NCBI RefSeq assembly: GCF_900110855.1
Contig: NZ_FOFA01000001.1
Span: 434,001 to 498,000, forward strand
Length of the DNA stretch: 64,000 bases
Direction: 5' to 3'
Source: Microlunatus flavus
GTDB taxonomy: Bacteria > Actinomycetota > Actinomycetes > Propionibacteriales > Propionibacteriaceae
The notes under the pieces are model-generated. The model made no database searches. It was not told where the DNA came from and was given only the letters and a program-made list of their open reading frames with translations. Positions 1 to 8,225 of this stretch are shown here, one piece after another; the first letter of the stretch is position 1; every line of letters begins with the position of its first letter. The position numbers and the translations under genes were made by a program.

Positions 1-2
1 TG

Positions 3-695
3 GTCGTGTCGCACGAGGGCGACCTCGAGCCCAAGCCGGGTCCGGTCCGCTGGGCGGCCCCGGGCGGCCTGCGGAGCCTCGTCGAGGACTTGGCCAAGGG
101 CCTCGACGTCCGCCACACCACCGTCGAGCACGTCGGCCCCGGTCCGGAGGTCGACGGCCTGCCGGCCTCCGCCGTGGTGCTCGCGATGCCCGACCCGCAG
201 GCGGTCCGGCTCCTCGACCCCGCGTACGAGGACCTGCGCCAGACGCTGCACGACCCGTTCGAGCCGGTGCTCGCGCTGACGGCCCGGTGGGCCGAGCGCT
301 CGTGGCCCGACGTCCAGGGCGCCTTCGTCGCGGGCGACCCGGTGATCAGCTGGGTCGCCGATGACGGCCGTCGCCGCGGTGACGGTGCGCCTGTGCTCGT
401 GGCGCACTCGACCCCGGAGTTCGCGGCCGAGCACCTCGACGCGCCGGACGAGGCCGCCGGACCGATGGCGGTCGCGGTGCGCGACGCGCTCGGCATCGAG
501 ACCGAGCCGGAGTCGACCCACGTGCACCGCTGGACGTTCGGCAAGCCGTCCGGCAGCCGCGAGGAGCCGTTCGCCCTCGACGACGCCCTCGTCGGGGTGT
601 GCGGCGACGCGTTCTCCGACCGTCCGCGGGTCGAGGCCGCCTACCTGTCGGGCACCGCGCTCGGCGAGGCCCTGGCCGACCGGCTGAAGCCCTAG
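3..695 (+). CDS. FAD-dependent amine-oxidase/renalase-like protein, C-terminal part
   Basis: The gene enters from the left edge, so the in-frame GTG at 6 is not taken as its start. About 230 C-terminal residues remain. They end with a GVCGDAF segment followed by a helix containing AAYLSG. This is how renalase-like and other FAD-dependent amine oxidases close the flavin-binding fold: a Gly-Asp contacts FAD and a helix with Ser-Gly follows. The substrate cannot be inferred. The TAG stop shares the palindromic CTAG at 692-695 with the TAG stop of the convergent DUF192 gene, so the two genes overlap by four bases and no terminator fits between them. Confidence 0.72.
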   Translation, partial: VVSHEGDLEPKPGPVRWAAPGGLRSLVEDLAKGLDVRHTTVEHVGPGPEVDGLPASAVVLAMPDPQAVRLLDPAYEDLRQTLHDPFEPVLALTARWAERSWPDVQGAFVAGDPVISWVADDGRRRGDGAPVLVAHSTPEFAAEHLDAPDEAAGPMAVAVRDALGIETEPESTHVHRWTFGKPSGSREEPFALDDALVGVCGDAFSDRPRVEAAYLSGTALGEALADRLKP

Positions 696-1087
696 CGGTC
701 CTCGCCCGAGGCGTGGGCGCGGCTCCGGTCCACCGCGAGCCGGCTGCCCGGCACCACGCCCCAGCTCGCCATCGCTCCGGCCGGAGCCTCGACCGTCGCC
801 GACGCGTGCCGGCGGAACCAGGTCCCGCCCGTCCACGGCTTGATCGTCTTCACCAGCAGCACGACGCCGTCGCGGTCGACGACCGCGACGTCGATCGGGT
901 AGCGCATGCCGACCATGTGCACCGAGGGGCAGCGGGTGATCCAGAGCGCCCCCTCGACGCGGTCGGTCCCGGACAGGCCCTTGCCCCGCGTTGCGCTGGT
1001 CTCCGCCACCGCGACCGGGGCCACGGCCCGACCGTCGCAGGTGAGCGTGTGGGGACCCGGGCCGAAGACCCGCTCGGCCCTGCTCAC
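692..1087 (-). CDS. DUF192 family protein
   Basis: A 131-residue protein of the DUF192 family, of unknown biochemical function. The family core is visible: a GLSG segment near residue 37, then a stretch with WITRCPSVHMVGM and YPIDVAVVDRDG, and a C-terminal EAPAGAMASWGVVPG segment. Many family members are exported, but no signal peptide or membrane segment is evident here. The gene starts only 8 bases before the stop of the upstream giant pilin-like gene on the same strand, so it may be the last gene of that transcript. It ends head-to-head with the flavoprotein gene. Confidence 0.85.
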   Translation of the reverse strand: MSRAERVFGPGPHTLTCDGRAVAPVAVAETSATRGKGLSGTDRVEGALWITRCPSVHMVGMRYPIDVAVVDRDGVVLLVKTIKPWTGGTWFRRHASATVEAPAGAMASWGVVPGSRLAVDRSRAHASGEDR

Positions 1088-1094
1088 GCCGGGC

Positions 1095-2567
1095 TCACTT
1101 CGCCAGGCACTCGGGGAAGTCGACCGGCGCCCGGGTCGTGCCGCCCTCGGCGGGCGCCCCCAGGTAGGTCGCGTCGACGGCCTTGGAGTCGCTGGTCTCG
1201 AGGCTGAAGTCGACGCCGAGCGCGATCCCCACCTTGACCTCGGCCGCGAAGCCCTGCTTGTCAGAGACGTTGTCGTACTGGACGTTGCTCACGGTCGCGT
1301 TCGTGTACATGAGGTTCTGGAAGGGGTCGGAGTCGACGAGCTTGTCGGGGTAGAAGGTCTCGGGCGAGACGTACGCGTCCGGGTCGCTCGCCTGCTCGGC
1401 CAGCCAGGCGTCGGCCAGCGCGCGCTGCTCCGGCGTCGACACGTCGAGCGAGGCGGTGGAGACCGTCACGTGGCTGGCGCTGTCCGCGTCCGAGCCCTTG
1501 CCGCCGAGGTCCTTCTGCCCGAAGTTCACCGTGCTCGTCGCCTTGCCCTCGCGGGTGGTCGTCAGCGTGATCTTCGTGACCTGGTTGTCCTTGTCGCGCG
1601 TCACCGACATGCTCGAGCCGAGCACGCCCTTGAGCTCTCCGGCGTACGGGCCGACGGTCCCGTTGACCTGGCCGTAGCCCTCGCCGGTGGTCGTGTACGT
1701 CTTCGTGCCCGCCACGTTGTCGGTGATCTGCGTCCACTTCTCGCTGCCGCCGAACTTGAGGCCGAAGTCGGCCAGGGCGAGGTTCGGGACGCCGGACGTG
1801 GAGCCGGGGTCCTGCTTCCAGGGCAGGCTGAGGCCCACCTTGCCCTCGACGCTGCCGGCGACCTCGATCGTGCTCACCGTCTGCTGCGGCGGCTTCGGCG
1901 GCTCCTTGGGATCGCTCCACAGGAACTTGATCGCGTACATCGGGTCGTGCTTGATGATCTCCTGCTCGGCCAGGTAGTCGTCGAGCTGCTTGCGCATCTT
2001 CGCGGCCTCGTCGGCGTTCTTGAACACCCAGGTCGAGCCGTAGTCGACCTTGAAGTCGCCGCCGAAGTCGACCTTCGCGCCGCGCTCGACCTTGCCGATG
2101 TCCAGCTTGCCGCCGAACCCGCCCGTGAGGCCGATCGAGGCGCCGTCGGTGGCGGTGTAGGTGACGGTGCCGTCGGAGTAGGTCGTCTCGACGAACCCGG
2201 CGTTCTCGCCGAGCTTGACGAAGGCGATCTTGATCTCGGAGTTGACCTTCTCGCCGTGCTCGCCCACCTTGCACTTCGCGGGCTTCGGGTCGAAGGGCGG
2301 CTGGGTCGGCTGGCCGGGATCGGTCGGGCCCGTCGGGCCGGTCGTGCCGCAGGACGCCGCGCCCGCCCCCGAGCCGGCCGCCGCGACGGTCGCGTAGATC
2401 TCGCAGACCTTGGTCTTGAGCGAGGTGCCGGCCGACAGCATCGGCAGCGTCAGCGCACCGACCAGCAGCCCGAGCAGCGCCAGGGCCGCGATGTACTCCA
2501 GCGTCGCCGAACCGGCCTCGCCGGGGCGGGCGCCGAGCCGGCGCGGCCGGCGGTCGGGCTGGGGCAC
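1095..2567 (-). CDS. Large Flp-type pilin-like protein, paralogue A
   Basis: No named family is recognised. The GTG at 2567 is chosen because GAGGAG lies 5 nt upstream; an in-frame GTG at 2609 lacks a usable site. The product (490 aa) begins with an 18-residue basic leader, then G|SATLEY and a ~20-residue hydrophobic helix. That is the class III prepilin signature with Glu+5/Tyr+6 that TadV-type peptidases cleave in Flp pilins. A Cys ~20 residues after the helix and a second in a CGT turn may form a disulfide. The remaining ~400 residues look exported and beta-rich, with the blocks CKVGEHGEK, TKTYTTTGEGYGQ and GSSMSVTRDKDNQVT, which recur almost unchanged in paralogue B at 3711-5198. Mature Flp pilins are usually ~50-60 residues, so this would be a giant minor pilin or pilus-anchored surface protein. 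The prepilin assignment rests on the leader; the exported function is unknown. Confidence 0.8.
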   Translation of the reverse strand: MPQPDRRPRRLGARPGEAGSATLEYIAALALLGLLVGALTLPMLSAGTSLKTKVCEIYATVAAAGSGAGAASCGTTGPTGPTDPGQPTQPPFDPKPAKCKVGEHGEKVNSEIKIAFVKLGENAGFVETTYSDGTVTYTATDGASIGLTGGFGGKLDIGKVERGAKVDFGGDFKVDYGSTWVFKNADEAAKMRKQLDDYLAEQEIIKHDPMYAIKFLWSDPKEPPKPPQQTVSTIEVAGSVEGKVGLSLPWKQDPGSTSGVPNLALADFGLKFGGSEKWTQITDNVAGTKTYTTTGEGYGQVNGTVGPYAGELKGVLGSSMSVTRDKDNQVTKITLTTTREGKATSTVNFGQKDLGGKGSDADSASHVTVSTASLDVSTPEQRALADAWLAEQASDPDAYVSPETFYPDKLVDSDPFQNLMYTNATVSNVQYDNVSDKQGFAAEVKVGIALGVDFSLETSDSKAVDATYLGAPAEGGTTRAPVDFPECLAK

Positions 2568-2625
2568 GCGGGCTCCTCGGCGTGGTGGGCGGGGCAGGGC
2601 CGGGGTCACTCCGGGCTCTGCAGCG

Positions 2626-2686
2626 AACCTAAGGGGCGCGGGGGCCGCCCCGCCTGGGCCCGCAGGCCCAACCGCGGGCCCAAATC
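2626..2686 (-). promoter_or_regulatory. Promoter with 36-bp pilin-regulon element, copy A
   Basis: On the minus strand the 36-bp element occupies 2686-2651. It has two TGGGYC direct repeats 12 bp apart, and the second forms a dyad with GGGCCCA. Exactly 19 nt further on lies a TAGGTT -10 box (2631-2626), so transcription would start near 2619, about 50 nt before the GTG at 2567. The same element with the same spacing occurs at 5322-5262 (minus) and 16883-16943 (plus), always ahead of a Flp-leader gene. There is no sigma70-like -35 hexamer, which points to an activator-dependent promoter or an alternative sigma factor. The element also lies just after the lipoprotein gene that ends at 2691. Confidence 0.65.
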
Positions 2687-2690
2687 GGGG

Positions 2691-3221
2691 TCAGCGGGCG
2701 AAGCGCAGGGAGTCGATCACGTGGCGCTCGAGGTCGGGGTCGAAGCGCGGGGTCAGCAGCGAGACGGCGACCGACTGCTGCTCCGGCCAGCGGACTGCGA
2801 CGATCCACTCGCCGCTGACCTGGGAGCCCTGGTTGTCGGTGATCGTGTAGCGCACGGCCTGGGCGCTGGTGGCGTTCTTCACCTCGAGGTCGCGGGTCTG
2901 CACCACCGTGAAGTCGGCCAGGCCGACCTGGCCGACCCCGACGAGGCTGCCCGCGGCCTCGGCGGCGGTCGTGAAGTCGCCGAAGTCGCCCGAGACCTGG
3001 ATCTGCTCGACCGAGGACGGGGCCAGCCCGAAGCCGGCCGCCCACGGCTTCTCGACCGGCACGTCGGTGCGCCAGGCGGCGGGGCGCACCACCGTGAGCC
3101 GGCCGTTCGTCACGGTCACGTAGTCGGGGTCCGTCGTGCCGGAGCAGGCCACGCCGCACGCCAGCAGGCTCAGCACGGCCAGGGCGCGGAGCACGACCCG
3201 CGGGCGACGCAGGACGGTCAC
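2691..3221 (-). CDS. Small lipoprotein of the pilin-flanking cassette
   Basis: A 176-residue predicted lipoprotein. The GTG at 3221 is chosen because it overlaps the stop of the upstream membrane protein (GTGA). A hydrophobic signal runs into LLACGVAC, so the lipidated Cys is one of two near residue 24. The mature part starts with a VTVTNGRLTV strand and ends with a GEWIVAVRW...IDSLRFA segment. The same opening and ending pattern appears in the Tat-exported protein at 18490-19032, so I read the two as homologues in duplicated cassettes. No enzymatic motif is visible and its function is unknown. Confidence 0.72.
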   Translation of the reverse strand: MTVLRRPRVVLRALAVLSLLACGVACSGTTDPDYVTVTNGRLTVVRPAAWRTDVPVEKPWAAGFGLAPSSVEQIQVSGDFGDFTTAAEAAGSLVGVGQVGLADFTVVQTRDLEVKNATSAQAVRYTITDNQGSQVSGEWIVAVRWPEQQSVAVSLLTPRFDPDLERHVIDSLRFAR

Positions 3222-3691
3222 GCCCGGGTCGCGCGACCCGTACGGCGGCGCCACAGCAGCACGGCCAGGGCCGTCTGCAGCAGCGCCGTCCCCAGGACCC
3301 CCAGCCCGACGCGGGCGAGCGGGTAGTCGCCGCCACCGCCGGCCCGCGCGGAACCCACCACCATCAGCAGGACGAGGACGGCGGCGCTGACGACGAAGGA
3401 CACGACGGCATGGCCGACAAGCCGCGCCCGCGAGGGGTGCAGCAGCAGCCCGAGGGCGACGCCGGCGACGACGGCGACGAACAGGTAGGTCAGCCAGCCG
3501 AGCCCCGGGTGGTCGGACAGCACGCGGAACGGGATGACGATCCCCGCCAGGAGGACCCCGACGAGCTGGCTGGGCACGACGACGAGCAGCACCCGCGCCA
3601 CCACCCGGCCCCAGGAGGGCTCGGAGGACGACGGGCTGGACGACGGGCCGACGACGTACGGGCTCGAGCCCTGCCCCTGCGGTGCGCTCAC
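3218..3691 (-). CDS. Four-TM membrane protein of the pilin-flanking cassette
   Basis: A 157-residue integral membrane protein of unknown family. A Ser/Pro-rich cytoplasmic-looking N-terminus of ~28 residues is followed by four hydrophobic segments, near residues 30-52, 65-85, 93-112 and 125-147, and a basic C-terminus. Its stop overlaps the start of the lipoprotein gene (GTGA), so the two are translationally coupled. It begins 19 bases after the end of giant pilin-like gene B and is probably cotranscribed with it. A four-TM protein of similar size occupies the equivalent position in the cassette at 18050-18493. Confidence 0.7.
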   Translation of the reverse strand: MSAPQGQGSSPYVVGPSSSPSSSEPSWGRVVARVLLVVVPSQLVGVLLAGIVIPFRVLSDHPGLGWLTYLFVAVVAGVALGLLLHPSRARLVGHAVVSFVVSAAVLVLLMVVGSARAGGGGDYPLARVGLGVLGTALLQTALAVLLWRRRTGRATRA

Positions 3692-3710
3692 CGGTGAGAA
3701 CCTACCGTTC

Positions 3711-5198
3711 CTACTGCCCGGTGCAGCCGGGGAAGTCGACCGGCTGCCGGGTGGGGGCGCCGCTTCCTGGGGCCCCGAGGTACGAGGCGCTGGTCGCCTT
3801 GGAGTCGTTGGTCTCCGAGCTGAGGTCGACCCCGATCGAGACCCCGGCCTTGACCTTGGCGGCGAAGCCGACCTTGTCGGTGACGTTGGCGTAGTGCACG
3901 TCGCTCACCGTGGCGCCGGTGTACATGAGGTTCTGGAAGTCGTCGCCGGGGACGAGGGTGTCGGGGAACGCGGTCGCCGCGGGCACCGACGCGTTCGGGT
4001 CGGTGGCCTGGCGCTCCAGCCAGGCGTCGACGAGGGCCCGCTGCTGCGGGTCCTTGACGTCGAGCGACGCGGTGGTGACGTGCACCCCGTTGCCGCCGGC
4101 GGTCGCCGTGCCCTTGGCGGGGGTGGACGACGTGCCGCTGCTGCCGCTCAGCGTGGCCTTGGTGTCCGTGGTGGTCACCAGGGTGACGTTGGTGACCTGG
4201 TTGTCCTTGTCCCGCGTCACCGACATGCTCGAGCCCAGCAGCCCCTTCAGCTCGCCCTTGAGCGGGCCCACCGTGAGGTTGCCCTGGCCGTAGCCCTCCC
4301 CGGTCGTCGTGTAGGTCTTCGTCTGCTTCGTCGAGTCCGTGATCATCGTCCACTTCTGGTTGGCCCCGAACTTGAGACCCGCCTGGGGCGGCTGGACGGC
4401 GGCGCTCCCGCCGACGCCGGGGATCGGGGGCGTCGGCACGGTGGAGCCGCTCTTCTGCCACGGCAGCTTCACGCCGGCCTTCGCGTCGAGGTAACCCCCG
4501 AGGTCGAGGGTGACGACCGACTGGTCCGGCGGCCGCGGCGGCTTCTTGCCGCCGTGCAGGGCCGCCCAGAGCCGGTACGCCGGCGAGGCCGTCTGCAACG
4601 TCTGGTCCCGGCGGTACGCGTCGAGCTGCGAGCGCATCGCGTCGGCCTCGGCCTGGTTGGCGAAGTTCCACGTCGAGCCGGCGTCGACCTTGAGGTCGCC
4701 CCCGAGGTCGACCTTCTCCCCCACCTCGCCGGGCCCGGCGTTGACCTCCGCACCGGGCGCCGACACGACGACGCCGACCTGGCCGCCGTTCGTCGCGGTG
4801 TAGGAGACCGTGCCGTTCGAGTAGGTCGTCTGGACCAGCGCCGCGTTCTCCCCGAGCTTGAGGACCAGCACGGTGACCTCGACGCTCAGCTTCTCGCCGT
4901 GCTCGCCGACCTTGCACTTCACCGGCTTCGGGTCGAAGGGCGGAGCGACGGGCGCGGGCGCCGGTCCCGAGGGCGCCGTCGCGCCGCAGGCGCCGCTGCC
5001 GCCGCCGATCCCCGTGGCGGTCGCGTAGACCTGGCAGACCTTGGTCGCGAGCGAGGCCCCGGCCGAGCCCATGGTCATCACGAGCGCGAGGACGAGCAGG
5101 ACCAGCAGGGCCAGCGCCCCGACGTACTCCGTGGTCGCCGAGCCCGCGTCACGACGACGCCCGCGCGCCGAGGACGCGAGGAGGGCGGGGAGCGGCAC
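3711..5198 (-). CDS. Large Flp-type pilin-like protein, paralogue B
   Basis: Paralogue of the protein at 1095-2567. The GTG at 5198 is chosen because GAGGA lies 8 nt upstream and it gives a leader of the same length and the same V-P start as paralogue A; an in-frame GTG at 5213 is the alternative. The 495-aa product has an 18-residue leader ending RRRDAG|SATTEY, again with Glu+5/Tyr+6, then a ~22-residue hydrophobic helix and paired Cys. A Pro-rich linker leads into the exported region carrying the CKVGEHGEK, TKTYTTTGEGYGQ and GSSMSVTRDKDNQVT blocks. The C-terminal ~100 residues contain an RALVDAWL helix and a MYTGATVSDVHY strand. Expected route: insertion by the Sec pathway, cleavage by the TadV encoded divergently at 5433, and assembly with the Tad machine. 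The exported function is unknown. Confidence 0.8.
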   Translation of the reverse strand: MPLPALLASSARGRRRDAGSATTEYVGALALLVLLVLALVMTMGSAGASLATKVCQVYATATGIGGGSGACGATAPSGPAPAPVAPPFDPKPVKCKVGEHGEKLSVEVTVLVLKLGENAALVQTTYSNGTVSYTATNGGQVGVVVSAPGAEVNAGPGEVGEKVDLGGDLKVDAGSTWNFANQAEADAMRSQLDAYRRDQTLQTASPAYRLWAALHGGKKPPRPPDQSVVTLDLGGYLDAKAGVKLPWQKSGSTVPTPPIPGVGGSAAVQPPQAGLKFGANQKWTMITDSTKQTKTYTTTGEGYGQGNLTVGPLKGELKGLLGSSMSVTRDKDNQVTNVTLVTTTDTKATLSGSSGTSSTPAKGTATAGGNGVHVTTASLDVKDPQQRALVDAWLERQATDPNASVPAATAFPDTLVPGDDFQNLMYTGATVSDVHYANVTDKVGFAAKVKAGVSIGVDLSSETNDSKATSASYLGAPGSGAPTRQPVDFPGCTGQ

Positions 5199-5261
5199 GG
5201 GACGGTTCCTCACGGGTGCGACAGCTGGAGCAGCACGCGCCGGAGCTGCGGCTGCCGGCCG

Positions 5262-5322
5262 AGCGTAAGAGCCGCAGGGGTCGCGGCGCCTGGGTCCAGG
5301 GACCCAGCCCCGGACCCAAATG
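5262..5322 (-). promoter_or_regulatory. Promoter with 36-bp pilin-regulon element, copy B
   Basis: Minus-strand copy of the element, at 5322-5287. Its dyad is perfect here: TGGGTCC, CT, GGACCCA. A TACGCT -10 box follows after exactly 19 nt (5267-5262), giving a start near 5255, about 57 nt ahead of the GTG at 5198. The copy lies in the divergent region between giant pilin-like gene B and tadV, so it is not a terminator. Of the 36 positions, 24 are identical in all three copies in the window. The divergent tadV promoter was not identified. Confidence 0.68.
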
Positions 5323-5432
5323 TGGGATGCCGCGTCGGGCGCGGACCCGCGCCGGACGCGTACGGCCCGCCGGGCGGCTAGCGTCAGCCCGCGGCGCGCC
5401 GGCGCCGGGAGCAGCGCGAGAGCGGAGCGTCG

Positions 5433-6089
5433 ATGGGCTGGTGGTGGGTCGTGCTCGCCGTGGCCCTCGGGGTGGCGGCGGCGCTCGTGCTGCGCCCGCG
5501 GCGCTACCGCTACGCCGACGACGAGGTGCGCCGCGACGTCAGCCCCTGGTGGGTGCCCGTCGCGGCCGGCCTTGGCGCGGTGCTCGCCGGACCGTTCTGG
5601 AGCGCCGAACCACTGCCGCTCGTGCTGACCGGGGTGCTCGCCCTCGTCTGGCTGGCGGTGCTGACGGTGATCGACCTCGAGGTGCACCGGCTGCCCGACG
5701 TGCTCACGCTGCCGGCCTACCCGGTGGTCGCGCTCCTGCTCACCTGGGCCGCGGCCGCCACCGGCCGCTGGGACGCGCTGGCCGTGGCGGCGGCGTGCAG
5801 CGGCGGAGCGGTCGTGGTCTTCGCGCTGCTCGTGATCTTCTCCCCCGGCCGCGGCGGCCTCGGGGAGGGCGACGTCAAGCTGGCCGGCGTGCTGGGCGCC
5901 CTGCTGGGCTGGTTCTCCTGGCGCACCGCCGCGTACGGGCTGGTCGCGGGCTTCCTGGTCGGCGGTCTCGTGGCCGTCGTCCTGCTCGTCGCCCGGCGCG
6001 CGAGCCGGCGCACGGCGATCGCCTTCGGCCCGGCGATGGTCGCCGGTGCCTACCTGGTCGGCACGCTCGCCCCCGTGGTCACCGGCTGA
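5433..6089 (+). CDS. tadV: TadV/CpaA-type prepilin peptidase (A24)
   Basis: An aspartyl membrane peptidase that cleaves class III leaders of Flp pilins and TadE/F-type pseudopilins. The 218-residue product has about six hydrophobic segments. Both catalytic Asp motifs are present: VIDLEVHRLPD near residues 73-83 and GEGDVKL near residues 146-152. It lacks the N-terminal methylase domain of PilD, as usual for Tad peptidases. The ATG follows GGAGCG. It stands divergent to giant pilin-like gene B, consistent with those proteins being among its substrates, and precedes the VWA gene. Confidence 0.92.
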   Translation: MGWWWVVLAVALGVAAALVLRPRRYRYADDEVRRDVSPWWVPVAAGLGAVLAGPFWSAEPLPLVLTGVLALVWLAVLTVIDLEVHRLPDVLTLPAYPVVALLLTWAAAATGRWDALAVAAACSGGAVVVFALLVIFSPGRGGLGEGDVKLAGVLGALLGWFSWRTAAYGLVAGFLVGGLVAVVLLVARRASRRTAIAFGPAMVAGAYLVGTLAPVVTG

Positions 6090-6177
6090 TCAAGGAGTTT
6101 GGCCCTCGCGCGACGACCCTCTACCTTGGCGTCCGTCGATCGTCGGCGGGGTGCCGATCGCGAGACGGGGGAAGCCG

Positions 6178-8097
6178 ATGACGCCGAAGACGGTGCTGGT
6201 CTGGCCGCGCGGAGCGCTGCTGTGCCTGGTCAGCCTGCTGCTCGCAGCCGGCGGCCTGCTGGCGGCGACGGTGCCCGCCCGGGCCGACGAGGCGCCGAAG
6301 GTGCTGCTGCTGCTCGACGTCTCGGGCTCGATGAACGCCAAGCTCGACGGCGGCCAGACCAAGTTCGCGGCCGCCAAGAAGGCGCTGAAGCAGGTCGCCG
6401 CCTCGCTGCCGGCGGGCACCCAGGTGGGACTGCGGGTGTACGGGTCCGACGTCGAGGAGGACCAGGACAAGAATCCCGCGGCGTGCAAGGACACCCGGCT
6501 CGTGCTGCCCATCGGCCCGCTCGACGCCAAGAAGATGAACGCCGCCGTCGACTCGTTCAAGGCGCAGGGCTCGACGCCGATCGCCTACTCGATGGGCAAG
6601 GGCGTCGACGACCTCGGCGACTCCGGGAAGCGGGTGCTCATCCTCGTCTCCGACGGCCAGGAGACGTGCGCCAAGGACCCCTGCCCGATCGTCCGCAAGC
6701 TCGCCGGCAGCGGCGTGGACCTGCAGTTCAACGCCATCGGCCTCGCCGTGAACAGCAAGGCGCGCTCCCAGCTGCAGTGCATCGCCAAGGCCGGCGGGGG
6801 CGCGTACTACGACGCCAACGACACCGACTCGCTCAACCAGGCGCTGCGCAAGCTCACCCAGCGGGCGCTGCGGCCCTTCGAGGTCGCGGGCACCCCGGTC
6901 ACCGGCACCCCGGACCCGGAGAGCGCACCGCAGGTCGCCCCCGGGCAGTACCGCGACACCTACGACACCGGCGGCACCGCGCGGTACTACACGATCCCGC
7001 GGACGCCGGGTTCGCTGGTGACCGCCCACCTCTCGACCGTGGTGAAGCCGTACGGCTACGTCAACGCCGACAAGTTCGACCTGGAGCTCCAGACGGCGCA
7101 GGGCGAGATCTGCTCCTCGGGCAGCAGCCTGACGCAGGCCCTGAAGTCCGCGAGCGTGTACTCCGTCGTGGTCCGCTCCGAGCACTCCCAGTCCCCGTCC
7201 TCCGCGCCGGCCGGCTGCGCCACCGACCCGCAGCTGCGCCTGAAGGTGACGAGGACGACGCCCGCGAGCACCTCCGACGCGTCGTCCGCGGTCGAGCTCG
7301 GCATCGCCGAGCAGCCCGCCGTGTCGAACCGGGCCGACCTCCCCGGTCCCGTGGAGGACTACAAGGGCACCGGCTTCCGGGTCGCGTCCACCAAGCCGGT
7401 CACGGCGGTCGTGGGCGGGTCCGGGTTCTCGAACGCGCCGCAGATCGAGCCCGGCTCCTGGTCGGACTCCATCGCGTTCGGCGACACGGCGCTCTACCGG
7501 GTGCCGGTGGACTACGGCCAGACCCTCAAGGTCACCGCGTCGCTCCCCGGCGGCAAGGGCAAGCTGCCGCTCAACCTCTACGACGGCTACATCGTCCGAC
7601 TTCGCCTGATCAGCCCCGACCGCGCGCAGCTGGCCGCTGTGAGCGACACGCGCACCGGCAGCGCCGCCGCTCACGTCAGTGCCACCTCGCCGCAGGTGCG
7701 GGTGCGCAACGACGAGCTGCCGCTGCCGAGCACGCAGAACTTCCAGCCGGACGCGAGCACCGCCTCGGCCGCCGGGGACTACTTCGTCGTGGTCGAGCTG
7801 CAGCCGGTGACCGAGGGCCTCAGAGGTGTCGTGCTGCCCCTGCAGCTGGACGTCAAGGTCGACGGGACGCCGTCCGGGCAGCCGGTGTTCGCGACGGTGC
7901 CGAGCCCGAGCGCGTCGGCCGACCCCTCGGTGTCGCCGACGCCGGGCACCACCGCGGCTCCCGCCGACGACCCGGGCGCCCGTCCGGGCCCGTCCGCGCT
8001 CGCGCTGGTGCTCACCGGCGTCGGGATCGTCGTGCTGCTGGGGATCGTGGCGACGGCGGCGGCGCTCGTGGTCCGGCGTCGCCGACCGCGTGCGTGA
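6178..8097 (+). CDS. VWA-domain surface protein with C-terminal TM anchor
   Basis: A 639-residue exported protein. The ATG at 6178 follows GGGGAA; upstream in-frame starts run through gene-free DNA. A signal peptide (~residues 1-37) ends with ARA. A von Willebrand A domain of ~180 residues follows, with an intact MIDAS start DVSGSMN at ~47-53 and paired Cys. The middle ~350 residues are beta-rich and unassigned. A Ser/Pro/Thr/Ala-rich stretch leads to a ~25-residue TM helix and a VRRRRPRA cytoplasmic tail. VWA proteins often act as adhesins or pilus-tip partners, which would suit its place in the Tad island, but this is an inference. TACCTT at 6122 is a possible -10 box. Confidence 0.8.
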   Translation: MTPKTVLVWPRGALLCLVSLLLAAGGLLAATVPARADEAPKVLLLLDVSGSMNAKLDGGQTKFAAAKKALKQVAASLPAGTQVGLRVYGSDVEEDQDKNPAACKDTRLVLPIGPLDAKKMNAAVDSFKAQGSTPIAYSMGKGVDDLGDSGKRVLILVSDGQETCAKDPCPIVRKLAGSGVDLQFNAIGLAVNSKARSQLQCIAKAGGGAYYDANDTDSLNQALRKLTQRALRPFEVAGTPVTGTPDPESAPQVAPGQYRDTYDTGGTARYYTIPRTPGSLVTAHLSTVVKPYGYVNADKFDLELQTAQGEICSSGSSLTQALKSASVYSVVVRSEHSQSPSSAPAGCATDPQLRLKVTRTTPASTSDASSAVELGIAEQPAVSNRADLPGPVEDYKGTGFRVASTKPVTAVVGGSGFSNAPQIEPGSWSDSIAFGDTALYRVPVDYGQTLKVTASLPGGKGKLPLNLYDGYIVRLRLISPDRAQLAAVSDTRTGSAAAHVSATSPQVRVRNDELPLPSTQNFQPDASTASAAGDYFVVVELQPVTEGLRGVVLPLQLDVKVDGTPSGQPVFATVPSPSASADPSVSPTPGTTAAPADDPGARPGPSALALVLTGVGIVVLLGIVATAAALVVRRRRPRA

Positions 8098-8225
8098 AGG
8101 GGTCCTGAGAGGTCTCCCGGAACGGCTGATCACGACCCGCCCGCGTGTTAGTTTCTCGCGGCCGGGTCACCCGAGGAAACGCAGCAGGGTACCGGCTCCA
8201 CACGCCATCGCTCGGGGGAACACGC

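Noticed and set aside
2567-2609. GTG at 2609 as the start of giant pilin-like paralogue A
   Set aside because: It has no usable ribosome site, whereas GTG 2567 has GAGGAG at 5 nt and gives a leader equal in length to that of paralogue B.
2651-2686. Copy A of the 36-bp element read as a terminator of the lipoprotein gene
   Set aside because: The same element occurs at 5287-5322 in a divergent region where no gene ends, and always 19 nt before a -10 box.
906-3326. Long open frame (806 codons) on the plus strand across the DUF192, giant pilin-like and lipoprotein genes
   Set aside because: Its translation is Arg/Ala/Leu/Val low-complexity typical of the antisense of GC-rich genes, while the minus-strand frames show clear domains and leaders.
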